Below are positions 30,482 to 37,643 of a stretch of DNA of 51,191 nucleotides, piece after piece; within the stretch, counting starts at the first letter, position 1; each line of letters starts with the position of its first letter. Both the position numbers and the translations under genes were made by a program. A model generated the notes under the pieces. The model had not been told where the DNA came from. It did not search any database and was given only the letters and a program-made list of their open reading frames with translations. The stretch is from Streptomyces sp. NRRL S-31 (GTDB taxonomy: Bacteria; Actinomycetota; Actinomycetes; Streptomycetales; Streptomycetaceae): the NCBI RefSeq assembly GCF_000718775.1, contig NZ_JOCB01000054.1, positions 1 to 51,191 of the forward strand, written 5' to 3'.

Positions 30482-30484
30482 GTT
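30462..30484. promoter_or_regulatory. Palindrome over the multicopper oxidase start
   Basis: AACATGCCT-AAATA-AGACATGTT is an inverted repeat of 9-bp arms with one mismatch. It spans both candidate start codons (30481 and 30466) and the TTA codon (30472-30470). It could be a repressor site, or the arms could form a weak RNA hairpin at the start. No known copper-responsive operator is recognised. Confidence 0.45.
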
Positions 30485-30590
30485 GAGTGTTCTCAAGGCC
30501 CGGTGATAGGGCCGAATGCACGATGTGTCGGGGGCAGATTCCACCGGCAGGCGGACGGGCGCGTCCGCCGCGCCCGTCGCCCGGACGGTG

Positions 30591-31262
30591 TCAGGCGGCC
30601 TTCGCCTTCGTGGCGTACATGTCGACGTACTCCTGACCGGACAGCCGCATCACCTCGGTCATGACCGAGTCCGTCACCGCCCGCAGGACGTACCGGTCGC
30701 GGTCCATGCCGTCGTACCGGGAGAACTCCAGGGGCTCGCCGAACCGGACGGTGACCCGGCCGGGCCGCGGGATGCCCCGGCCGCCCGGCTGGAGCTTGTC
30801 CGTGCCGATCATGGCGAACGGCACCACCGGCGCGCCGGTCATCAGCGTCAGCCGGGCGATGCCGGTGCGGCCCCGGTACAGCCGGCCGTCGGGCGACCGC
30901 GTGCCCTCGGGGTAGATCCCGAAGACCCTGCCCTCCTCCAGGATCCGACGCCCGGTCATCAGCGCGGCCACTCCGCCGTTCGCGCCGTCCCGGTCCACCG
31001 GGATCATGCCGACGCCGGTGAAGAACCACGCCATCAGCCGTCCCTTGACGCCCTTTCCGGTGACGTACTCGTCCTTGCCGATGAAGCACACCTGCCGCTT
31101 GGTGACGACCGGCAGCACGATCGAGTCGATGAACGTGAGGTGATTACCGGCCAGGATCACCGGTCCGTCGCCGGGGATGTGCTCCGCGCCCTCCACCTGG
31201 GGGCGGAACATCAGGCGCATGATCGGTCCGAGCACTGCCTTGATGAGCGCGAAGCGGGACAA
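30591..31262 (-). CDS. 1-acyl-sn-glycerol-3-phosphate acyltransferase (PlsC family)
   Basis: A 223-residue membrane-associated acyltransferase that makes phosphatidic acid from lysophosphatidic acid or acylates a related acceptor. The catalytic NHLTFID (H-x4-D) is near residue 41, followed by FIGKDEY, GMIPVDRDG and the substrate motif YPEGTRSPDG. An N-terminal helix lies before the first motif. The TTG at 31262 is preferred because GGAGGA (31272-31267) lies just upstream; a longer TTG start at 31280 has no such site. It is divergent from a glycerophosphodiester phosphodiesterase, so both sides of this intergenic region handle glycerolipids. Confidence 0.92.
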   Translation of the reverse strand: MSRFALIKAVLGPIMRLMFRPQVEGAEHIPGDGPVILAGNHLTFIDSIVLPVVTKRQVCFIGKDEYVTGKGVKGRLMAWFFTGVGMIPVDRDGANGGVAALMTGRRILEEGRVFGIYPEGTRSPDGRLYRGRTGIARLTLMTGAPVVPFAMIGTDKLQPGGRGIPRPGRVTVRFGEPLEFSRYDGMDRDRYVLRAVTDSVMTEVMRLSGQEYVDMYATKAKAA

Positions 31263-31354
31263 CGGGTCCTCCGATGTCAAGGGGGTCGGTATGAGTCTGT
31301 GCAGGTGAGGACATTACTCGCGGCGCAGGTCCGCGCGCACATCGAGGTCGTCCG

Positions 31355-31394
31355 GTTCACCGAGGTCTTACGAAGTGTTGACGCGGGTTTACCT
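31355..31394. promoter_or_regulatory. PHO-box-like 11-bp direct repeats
   Basis: GTTCACC at 31355-31361 is a perfect PHO-box core. Further copies follow in 11-bp register: TCTTACG (31366, weak), GTTGACG (31377) and TTTACCT (31388; GTTTACC if read one base earlier). PhoP of Streptomyces binds such arrays, and the glycerophosphodiester phosphodiesterase genes of S. coelicolor are PhoP-controlled. The array is about 218 bp from the phosphodiesterase ATG and about 93 bp from the PlsC start, so either gene could respond. Confidence 0.55.
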
Positions 31395-31611
31395 GCGGTG
31401 GTGTGCGCGGGACGGCGCGTAACGGCCTTGCGATGGTGTGACGGACATCGCGTCCGCCCGGGGGGCCGCGTCCGCCGATGACCTGTCACCGGCCGCCGTG
31501 CGCCGGACATGCGCCGTCACCCGCCTGTTCGGACGAGAGCCTCCCTTCGGTCATGTGTGCGCCCCTACGATCGGCGCGCACCGGAGAAGCGAAAGCGGCA
31601 GGAGGGCGTTC

Positions 31612-32787
31612 ATGAGCGGCGACCAGGCAAACGGGCAGACGCGGGAAACGGGACGGCGGGCGCTCCTCGGCGCCGCGGTGCTCGGCGCCGGCGGAGCGGT
31701 CCTCGGACTGCCCGGCGCGGCACGGGCCGCCGACGCCCGGACGGCCGGGCACGGAGGCCGTGGGCTGAAGGGCCTGCCGGTGCCCACGATCATCGGCCAC
31801 CGGGGCGCCAGCGGCTACCGCCCCGAGCACACCTTCGGCTCCTACGAGCTGGCCCTGGACCTGGGCGCCGACATCGTCGAGGCGGGCGACCTGGTGCCCA
31901 CCAAGGACGGCCACCTGGTCTGCCGGCACGAGCCGGAGATCGGCGGGACCACGGACGTCGCGGAGCACCGCGAGTTCGCCGACCGCAGGACCACCAAGAT
32001 GCTGGACGGCGTCGCCACCACCGGCTGGTTCACCGAGGACTTCACGCTCGCCGAGCTGAGGACGCTGCGCGCGACCGAGCGCATCCCGGCCAACCGGCCG
32101 CACAACACCCTTTACAACGGCCACTGGTCCATCCCGACCTTCGAAGAGGTCCTCAAGTGGCAGGACGAGCAGACCCGCAAGCGCGGCAAGCAGGTCTGGA
32201 TCTACCCGGAGACCAAGCACCCCACCTACTTCCGCAAGCTGGGCCTCGGCCTGGAGGAGCGGGTGGCCAAGCTGCTGCGCAAGTACGGCAAGGACGGCCG
32301 GAACTCCCCGGTCGTCCTCCAGTCCTTCGAGCCCACCAGCATCCAGCGGCTGAACCGGCTCGTCGACAACCCGCTCGTCGTCCTGCTCTCCTCGGCGAAC
32401 AGCCGTCCGTACGACTTCGTCGAGGCGAACGACCCGCGCACGGTCGCCGACCTGATCACGCCGGCCGGCCTGCGGGAGATCGCCGGTTACGCCCAGGGCA
32501 TCGGCCCGACCCTGGACCTGGTCATCCCGAGGAAGGCGGACGGCACGCTGGCCGGACCGACGACCCTGGTCGCCGACGCCCACCGGGTGGGCCTGGTGCT
32601 GCACCCCTACACCATGCGCAACGAGAACCCGTTCCTGCCGGCCGAGTACCGCAAGGGCTCCGCCGCCGACGCCTACGGTGACGTCTTCGGCGCCTTCAAG
32701 GCGTACTTCGCCACCGGCATCGACGGCGTCTTCACCGACAACGCCGACACCGGGCTGCTCGCCCGCGCCGACTTCCTCAAGGGCTGA
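31612..32787 (+). CDS. glpQ: Secreted glycerophosphodiester phosphodiesterase
   Basis: A 391-residue enzyme that releases glycerol-3-phosphate from deacylated phospholipids outside the cell, a phosphate-scavenging role. The N terminus has twin Arg (TGRRALLGAAVLGAG) and a cleavage region near AARAADA, so Tat export is likely. IIGHRGASGYRPEHT is the catalytic His/Arg loop, followed by DLVPTKDGHLVCRHEPEI and a late VFTDNAD. The first acidic metal pair is spaced as E-A-G-D, one residue longer than the usual E-x-D. The ATG at 31612 has AGGAGGG 6 bp upstream, with a likely -10 TACGAT at 31566-31571. The 331-bp upstream region also contains PHO-box-like repeats. A strong hairpin follows the gene. 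Confidence 0.92.
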   Translation: MSGDQANGQTRETGRRALLGAAVLGAGGAVLGLPGAARAADARTAGHGGRGLKGLPVPTIIGHRGASGYRPEHTFGSYELALDLGADIVEAGDLVPTKDGHLVCRHEPEIGGTTDVAEHREFADRRTTKMLDGVATTGWFTEDFTLAELRTLRATERIPANRPHNTLYNGHWSIPTFEEVLKWQDEQTRKRGKQVWIYPETKHPTYFRKLGLGLEERVAKLLRKYGKDGRNSPVVLQSFEPTSIQRLNRLVDNPLVVLLSSANSRPYDFVEANDPRTVADLITPAGLREIAGYAQGIGPTLDLVIPRKADGTLAGPTTLVADAHRVGLVLHPYTMRNENPFLPAEYRKGSAADAYGDVFGAFKAYFATGIDGVFTDNADTGLLARADFLKG

Positions 32788-32832
32788 CGGCGTCAACCAC
32801 CGCCCCGGCCGGTACCCCGTCCGCATTGATCC

Positions 32833-32868
32833 CGCGCCGCCCCGGCAACCCGCCGCCGGGGCGGCGCG
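32833..32868 (+). terminator. Hairpin terminator after glpQ
   Basis: A perfect 14-bp stem (CGCGCCGCCCCGGC and its complement) closes an 8-base loop. It lies 46 bp after the phosphodiesterase stop and 12 bp before the sigma-like gene. There is no T tract. Confidence 0.75.
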
Positions 32869-32879
32869 TCGTTCCGCGT

Positions 32880-33386
32880 ATGACGCACGACCTGGTAGCC
32901 GCCCTGCGCCCGCTGCTGGCCGCCGAGGCGTCCGCTGAGGCGTATGCCTCCGGAGACGAGCCGGGCGACCTGGAGCAGGCCGTCTGGCTGCGGCTCCTGG
33001 AACGGCTGCGCACCGACGGGCCGCCGCCGGACCCGCCCGGCTGGCTGCGCGAGGCCGTCCGCGCCGAGGTCCGCCGCGGCCGGTGCGCCACCCGCCGGGA
33101 GCGGCCCTACGACGGTGAGCCCGCCGACGCCGGACGCCCCGGCCCCGAACAGCACGCGCTGGCCACCGCCCGGCACCGCGCCCTGCGGGACGCGGTCCGC
33201 CGCCTGCCCGGCCGCTGCCCGCGCCTGTTGGAGGCGCTGCTCTCGCCGGAGGACCTCACCTACCGGGAGATCGCGGGGGAGTTGGGTATCTCACAGGGGA
33301 GTCTCGGCCCGGAACGCTCCAGATGTCTCGGATGTCTGCGCAGATTGCTCACACCGGAGGTTGCGACCCGCGAAGCGCGGGGATAG
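32880..33386 (+). CDS. Small sigma-70-like (ECF-type) protein
   Basis: A 168-residue protein. EQAVWLRLLERLRTDG and GWLREAVRAEVRRG resemble a reduced sigma region 2, and the C-terminal HTH (ALRDAVRRLPGRCPRLLEALL, then TYREIAGELGISQGSLGPERSRCLGCLRRLL) is a good sigma region 4. It is shorter than most ECF factors, and the region 2 DNA-melting part is poorly conserved. It may be a regulator derived from a sigma factor and not an active one. No anti-sigma gene is next to it. The ATG at 32880 starts 12 bp after the glpQ terminator; no clear ribosome site is seen. Confidence 0.8.
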   Translation: MTHDLVAALRPLLAAEASAEAYASGDEPGDLEQAVWLRLLERLRTDGPPPDPPGWLREAVRAEVRRGRCATRRERPYDGEPADAGRPGPEQHALATARHRALRDAVRRLPGRCPRLLEALLSPEDLTYREIAGELGISQGSLGPERSRCLGCLRRLLTPEVATREARG

Positions 33387-33431
33387 GAGTGGGGGACGAC
33401 AGGTGATCAGGTGAGCGGGAGGCGTGCGCAC

Positions 33432-33938
33432 ATGGGCATGAGCGTGACCATCTCGGTGGCGACCGAGCAGGACGCGGAGCAGATCTTCCGGCTCCAGTAC
33501 CTGTGCTTCCAGAGCGAGGCGGCGCTCTACGGCAACTACCGCATCGACCCGCTCGTGCAGAGCCTGGACTCGGTCCGTCAGGAGGTCGCCTCCGACTGCG
33601 TCTTCGTCGCCCGGCTCGGCGAGGAGGTCGTCGGCTCGGTGCGCGGCAAGGTCACCGGGGACGGCGCGGCGGCCATCGGCAAGCTCTGCGTCCACCCCCG
33701 CCTCCAGGGCCACGGCATCGGCGCGCGACTGCTGCGCGCGGCCGAGGCGGCGCTGGCCGAGGAGCGGGGCGCCACCACGTTCCGCCTCTTCACCGGCCAC
33801 CGCAGCGAGGGCAACCTCCGCCTCTACCACCGCTCCGGCTACGAGGCGGTGGGCCGCTCCCAGGGCGCCGACGGCGTCGAGATGATCATCCTCGAGAAGC
33901 AGGCGAGGCAGGCGGGCGCCTACGCGGCCACGGCCTGA
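33432..33938 (+). CDS. GNAT-family N-acetyltransferase
   Basis: A 168-residue single-domain acetyltransferase. AIGKLCVHPRLQGHGIGARLLRAAE is motif A with its Q-G-H-G-I-G acetyl-CoA loop, and FRLFTGHRSEGNLRLYHRSGYEAVG is motif B. It begins SVTISVATEQDAEQIFRLQYLCF. The ATG at 33432 follows GGGAGG by about 10 bp; GTG 33411 is also in frame. The substrate is unknown. It follows the sigma-like gene by 45 bp and converges on two small membrane-protein genes. Confidence 0.9.
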   Translation: MGMSVTISVATEQDAEQIFRLQYLCFQSEAALYGNYRIDPLVQSLDSVRQEVASDCVFVARLGEEVVGSVRGKVTGDGAAAIGKLCVHPRLQGHGIGARLLRAAEAALAEERGATTFRLFTGHRSEGNLRLYHRSGYEAVGRSQGADGVEMIILEKQARQAGAYAATA

Positions 33939-33953
33939 CGGCAGGGCCCGGGA

Positions 33954-34373
33954 TCAGTCGCCCCGCCGGGCGGCGGCCTTCCGCAGCCAGTACATCGCGG
34001 AGAGCGGCAGCAGCACGGGGATGAAGACGTAGCCCATCCCGTACTTCGACCACACGGTCGCGTCCGGGAACGCCGACGGCTCCACCAGCGTCCAGGTGCC
34101 GACGATCAGCACACCCGCCAGCTCGGCGGCGCAGCACAGCAGCGCCGCCCGCCGAGCGGTCTCCCCGCCCCGGACCAGGGTGTACGTGATGAACCCGTAC
34201 ACGAGGCCGGCCACGGCCGACAGCGTGTAGGCCAGCGGCGCCCGGTCGAACTCCGTCGCGATCTGGTAGGCGGACCGCGACACCGCGCCGACCACCATCA
34301 CGCCGTAGAACCAGACGAGCAGCATGCCCGGCCCGCTGATCAGCCGGGCCGGCCTCTCCTGAGCCACCGTCAC
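33954..34373 (-). CDS. Small integral membrane protein (four helices)
   Basis: A 139-residue protein with four hydrophobic segments (LLVWFYGVMVVGAV, LAYTLSAVAGLVYGFITYTLV, ALLCCAAELAGVLIVGTWTLV, YVFIPVLLPLSAMYWL) and a short basic C terminus. I do not recognise a named family; it looks like a conserved actinobacterial membrane protein. The GTG at 34373 is chosen because GGGAGG lies 5 bp upstream, inside the end of the preceding gene. Only one base separates it from the stop of the membrane protein upstream, so the two are co-translated and may form a complex. Confidence 0.8.
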   Translation of the reverse strand: MTVAQERPARLISGPGMLLVWFYGVMVVGAVSRSAYQIATEFDRAPLAYTLSAVAGLVYGFITYTLVRGGETARRAALLCCAAELAGVLIVGTWTLVEPSAFPDATVWSKYGMGYVFIPVLLPLSAMYWLRKAAARRGD

Positions 34374-34374
34374 C

Positions 34375-34734
34375 TCAGCCTCCCCAGATGTCGAAGAGCC
34401 GTACTTCCAGGACGGCCAGCACCACACCGCCCGCGGCGACCGTCACCGAGCCCCAGCGGGTCCGTTCGGCCAGCGACATCATGCCCGCGGCCGGGACGCA
34501 CGCGAACGCGCCCAGCAGATACGCCACGAAGATCACCGTGCCCTGCTCCGGCTTCTCGCCCCGCGCCAGCCGCACGATGCCGACCACCAGCTGCACCACG
34601 GCCAGCAGCGACACCACGGCCATGCCGATGAAGTGCCAGTCCTTCGTCGGCTGGTCGCGGTACGCCGCCCAGCCGCACCAGGCGGCGAGCAGCAGCGCGG
34701 TGACCCCGGTCACCAGCGTCAGGGCAGTGAACAT
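34375..34734 (-). CDS. Small integral membrane protein
   Basis: A 119-residue protein with four helices (TALTLVTGVTALLLAAWCGWAAY, FIGMAVVSLLAVVQLVVGIVRL, VIFVAYLLGAFACVPAAGMM, VTVAAGGVVLAVLEVRLF). Short charged loops such as YRDQPTKDW and ARGEKPEQG lie between them. No known family is recognised, though proteins of this kind are common in Streptomyces. The ATG at 34734 follows TAAGGT (34746-34741) by 6 bp, so the transcript is probably leaderless. It is the first gene of a two-gene unit with the membrane protein at 33954-34373 and is divergent from the HAD gene. Confidence 0.8.
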   Translation of the reverse strand: MFTALTLVTGVTALLLAAWCGWAAYRDQPTKDWHFIGMAVVSLLAVVQLVVGIVRLARGEKPEQGTVIFVAYLLGAFACVPAAGMMSLAERTRWGSVTVAAGGVVLAVLEVRLFDIWGG

Positions 34735-34790
34735 GCCGTGACCTTAATACGGCCGAAACGGGCCGGAGCCGCCGCCCCCGCCGAACGCCG

Positions 34791-34796
34791 TAGGGT
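34791..34796 (+). promoter_or_regulatory. -10 element of a leaderless promoter (HAD gene)
   Basis: TAGGGT lies 7 bp before the ATG at 34804 and there is no ribosome site, a pattern common for leaderless actinobacterial genes. No convincing -35 is seen. The divergent gene has its own TAAGGT at 34741-34746. Confidence 0.55.
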
Positions 34797-34803
34797 CTGG
34801 ACC

Positions 34804-35454
34804 ATGACGATCCACGCACACGCCCTCCTGTTCGACAACGACGGCACCCTCGTCTCCTCGCTCGACTCCGTCGAGCGCTGCTGGACCCGCTGGGCCGGGG
34901 AGTACGGGATCACCGCCGAGGAGTTCGGACGCGTGGAACTGCACGGCCGCACGGCCGTCGAGGTCATCGGGGACCTGCTGCCCGCCCGGCTGGTGCCGGA
35001 GGCCGTCGCCCGGGTCGAACAGCTGGAGGTCGAGGACGTGCCGAACGGCGGCGTCCGCCTGCTCCCCGGCACCCGGGAGTTCCTGGACGCCCTGCCGGCC
35101 GACCGCTGGGCCGTGGTCACCTCCGCCACCCGGCGCCTGGCCGAGGCCCGGCTGGGCGCCGTCGGCATCACGCCGAAGGCCCTGGTCACCGCCGACGACG
35201 TCACCCGCGGCAAGCCCGACCCGGAGCCCTACCTGCTCGCCGCCCGGCAGCTCGGCGTCGACCCCGCCCGCTGCGTGGTCTTCGAGGACGCCCCCGCCGG
35301 TCTGCGGGCGGGCCGCGCGGCCGGTATGACCACCGTGGCGTTGGCCACAACCCACCGGGCGGCGGAGCTGGACGCCGACCTGGTGGTGGAGGACCTGTCG
35401 GCCTTGTCCGTACTGGTCACCGACGAGGGTCTGGAGATCCGTCCGCGCCGCTGA
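34804..35454 (+). CDS. HAD-superfamily phosphatase, subfamily IA
   Basis: A 216-residue hydrolase. Motif I is LLFDNDGTLV with the nucleophile and general-acid Asp pair, motif II WAVVTSATRR with its Thr/Ser, motif III GKPDPEPYLLAARQLG with the Lys and motif IV VVFEDAPAGLRAGRAAG. The cap lies between motifs I and II (about residues 17-85). The family includes sugar-phosphate and beta-phosphoglucomutase-like enzymes. The similarity is closest to the DOG/GPP-type sugar phosphatases, but the substrate is not assignable. A hairpin follows at 35476-35500. Confidence 0.93.
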   Translation: MTIHAHALLFDNDGTLVSSLDSVERCWTRWAGEYGITAEEFGRVELHGRTAVEVIGDLLPARLVPEAVARVEQLEVEDVPNGGVRLLPGTREFLDALPADRWAVVTSATRRLAEARLGAVGITPKALVTADDVTRGKPDPEPYLLAARQLGVDPARCVVFEDAPAGLRAGRAAGMTTVALATTHRAAELDADLVVEDLSALSVLVTDEGLEIRPRR

Positions 35455-35475
35455 ACCACCGCTTCCGGTTGTCCG

Positions 35476-35500
35476 CCGCTGTCCACCATCCGGACAGCGG
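35476..35500 (+). terminator. Hairpin after the HAD gene
   Basis: CCGCTGTCC pairs perfectly with GGACAGCGG across a 7-base loop, 21 bp after the HAD stop and before the met leader peptide. It probably ends the HAD transcript. Confidence 0.65.
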
Positions 35501-35537
35501 CGACCGCCCGAGACCCTCCGTCTGCTTTACTGACCGC

Positions 35538-35636
35538 ATGACCACGACGAGCTGCCGCATCCTTGCGACCGAGGCGACCATGACGCCCGGTGCTCGTTGT
35601 ATGTGTTGCCTGATGTGTCGAATGTGCGCCTTCTAG
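35538..35636 (+). CDS. Cys/Met-rich leader peptide upstream of metNIQ
   Basis: A 32-codon open frame from ATG 35538 to TAG 35634-35636, ending in the block CMCCLMCRMC (residues 21-30) then A-F. It has six Cys and five Met in total, an extreme density in a genome where both are rare. TTTACT lies 6 bp before the ATG, so it is probably translated from a leaderless transcript. It sits 162 bp before metN, with several inverted-repeat options in between. Cys-rich leader peptides that stall ribosomes and control downstream sulfur genes are established in mycobacteria. Here the importer is for methionine, so Cys and/or Met starvation sensing is the obvious inference. An internal start at ATG 35580 is also possible. 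Confidence 0.75.
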   Translation: MTTTSCRILATEATMTPGARCMCCLMCRMCAF

Positions 35637-35798
35637 AGGGCCCCCGCATCAGCTGAGCCTCGCGCCCCGAAGCGAGAGCCGTGGCATGTCCGTGCGCCGT
35701 AGGCCGTACGAGACGCACACCCCCACTCCATGCCTGACCGCATGCACCCGTGTCCGGGCACACCCACGCCCGCGCACTCGACAGTGACGGAAACCCAC

Positions 35799-36833
35799 GT
35801 GATCACCACCTCGGGCCTGACCAAGGTCTACCGCTCCCGCGGCCGTGAGGTCACCGCCCTCGACGGCGTCGACCTGCACGTCCGCGAAGGCGAGGTCTAC
35901 GGCGTCATCGGCCAGTCCGGCGCCGGCAAGTCCTCTCTCATCCGCTGCGTCAACCTGCTGGAGCGCCCCACCTCCGGCACCGTGACCGTCGCCGGGCAGG
36001 ACCTCACCGCCCTGGCCGGCCGCGGCCCCCGCGCCGGCAAGGAACTGCGCCGGGCCCGCAGCCGTATCGGCATGGTCTTCCAGCACTTCAACCTGCTGTC
36101 CACGCGGACCGTCCAGGACAACGTCGAGCTGCCGCTGGAGATCCTCGGCCAGTCCGGCAAGGAGCGCTCCCGCAAGGCGCTGGAACTGCTCGACCTCGTC
36201 GGCCTCGCCGACAAGGCCAAGTCCTACCCCGCCCAGCTGTCCGGCGGCCAGAAGCAGCGCGTCGGCATCGCCCGCGCCCTGGCCGGCGACCCGAAGGTGC
36301 TCCTCTCCGACGAGGCCACCAGCGCCCTCGACCCCGAGACCACCCGCTCCATCCTCCAGCTGCTGCGCGACCTCAACCGCCAGCTGGGCCTGACCGTCCT
36401 GCTCATCACCCACGAGATGGACGTCGTGAAGTCGATCTGCGACTCCGCCGCCCTGATGGAGAGCGGCCGGATCGTGGAGTCCGGCACGGTCAGCGAACTG
36501 CTCGCCACCCCGGGCTCGGAGCTGGCCGCCGCGCTGTTCCCGGTCGGCGGCGAGGCATCCGGCGCCGACCGGACCGTCCTCGACGTCACCTTCCACGGCG
36601 AGAGCGCCACCCAGCCCGTCGTCTCCCAGCTCGCGCGCACCTACAACATCGACATCTCGATCCTCGGTGCCGCCATCGACACCGTCGGCGGCCTCCAGGT
36701 CGGCCGGATGCGCATCGAGCTGCCCGGCCGCTACGAGGACAACGTGGTGCCGATCGGGTTCCTGCGCGAACAGGGCCTCCAGATCGACGTCGTGGGCCAG
36801 GAGGCCCTGCTGGTCAAGGAAGGTGCCAAGTGA
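35799..36833 (+). CDS. metN: Methionine ABC transporter ATP-binding protein
   Basis: MetN powers import of methionine by MetNIQ. The protein has 344 residues. Walker A is GQSGAGKSSLIRC, the Q-loop VFQHFNLL, the signature LSGGQKQRVGIARAL and Walker B is seen as VLLSDEATSALDP, followed by the H-loop LLITHEMD. The C-terminal NIL domain (about residues 265-340) is the regulatory part that binds methionine and shuts the importer when the cytoplasm is full. The GTG at 35799 gives MITTSGLTKVY, the usual start; a GTG at 35784 also fits. It overlaps metI by 4 bp (GTGA). The 5' leader holds the Cys/Met-rich peptide. Confidence 0.95.
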   Translation: MITTSGLTKVYRSRGREVTALDGVDLHVREGEVYGVIGQSGAGKSSLIRCVNLLERPTSGTVTVAGQDLTALAGRGPRAGKELRRARSRIGMVFQHFNLLSTRTVQDNVELPLEILGQSGKERSRKALELLDLVGLADKAKSYPAQLSGGQKQRVGIARALAGDPKVLLSDEATSALDPETTRSILQLLRDLNRQLGLTVLLITHEMDVVKSICDSAALMESGRIVESGTVSELLATPGSELAAALFPVGGEASGADRTVLDVTFHGESATQPVVSQLARTYNIDISILGAAIDTVGGLQVGRMRIELPGRYEDNVVPIGFLREQGLQIDVVGQEALLVKEGAK

Positions 36834-37567
36834 CCTGGTCGGAGATGCAGCCGCTGCTGTCGCAAGCGTGTAGCGAGACGCTCACCATGGTGCTCTGGTC
36901 CACCCTGATAGCCGTCGTCGCCGGGCTCCCGCTCGGCGTCCTCCTCGTCCTCACCGACCGGGGCGGCCTGGTCCAGAACGTCGTCGCCAACAAGGTGATC
37001 GGCCAGATCGTGAACATCGGCCGGTCGATGCCGTTCATCATCCTCATGGTCGCGCTGATGAGCTTCACCCGCTGGGTCACCGGGACGACGATCGGCACCA
37101 CCGCGGCGATCGTGCCGCTCGCCATCGGCGGCATCCCCTTCTTCGCCCGCCTGGTGGAGACGGCCGTCCGCGAAGTGGACCACGGGCTCGTCGAGGCCGT
37201 GCAGTCGATGGGTGGCAACACCTGGACGATCGTCCGCAAGGCCCTCGTCCCGGAGGCCCTGCCCTCGCTGATCGCCAGCACCACCACCACGATCATCGCC
37301 CTCATCGGCTACTCCGCCATGGCCGGCACGGTCGGCGGCGGCGGCCTCGGCGACCTCGCCGTCCGCTACGGCTACCAGCGGTTCGAGACCGAACTGATGT
37401 GGATCACCGTGGCGATCCTCGCCGTCGTCATCTCCCTGATCCAGTTCGCCGGTGACTTCGCCGCCCGCTCCCTGCACAGCCGCGGCGGGCGCTCCGGCCC
37501 CGCACCCAAGCTCCGCCTGCTCAAGGCCAAGGAGCCCGCGGCGGCCGACATCGGCAAGGTCGCGTAA
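36830..37567 (+). CDS. metI: Methionine ABC transporter permease
   Basis: A 245-residue inner-membrane permease with five helices. The EAA loop region is seen as GLVEAVQSMGGNTWTIVRKALVPEALPSLI, which docks onto MetN. GRSMPFIILMVALMSFTRWVTGT is the typical MetI pore segment. As in the family, two copies are expected per transporter. The C terminus is basic and Ala-rich (LRLLKAKEPAAADIGKVA), a little longer than E. coli MetI. The GTG start overlaps metN by 4 bp. The metQ gene follows after 76 bp. Confidence 0.95.
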   Translation: MTWSEMQPLLSQACSETLTMVLWSTLIAVVAGLPLGVLLVLTDRGGLVQNVVANKVIGQIVNIGRSMPFIILMVALMSFTRWVTGTTIGTTAAIVPLAIGGIPFFARLVETAVREVDHGLVEAVQSMGGNTWTIVRKALVPEALPSLIASTTTTIIALIGYSAMAGTVGGGGLGDLAVRYGYQRFETELMWITVAILAVVISLIQFAGDFAARSLHSRGGRSGPAPKLRLLKAKEPAAADIGKVA

Positions 37568-37643
37568 GCGGCATCGCCGCACCCACAAGCTCCCCGTTCA
37601 CCTGTACACGGGGTCGCACCACCCTGAAGGAAAGGCACTTTTC

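Noticed and set aside
35637..35798. A second small gene between the leader peptide and metN
   Set aside because: Short frames exist but are Pro/Thr/Arg-rich and lack ribosome sites. The stretch more likely forms RNA structure of the leader.
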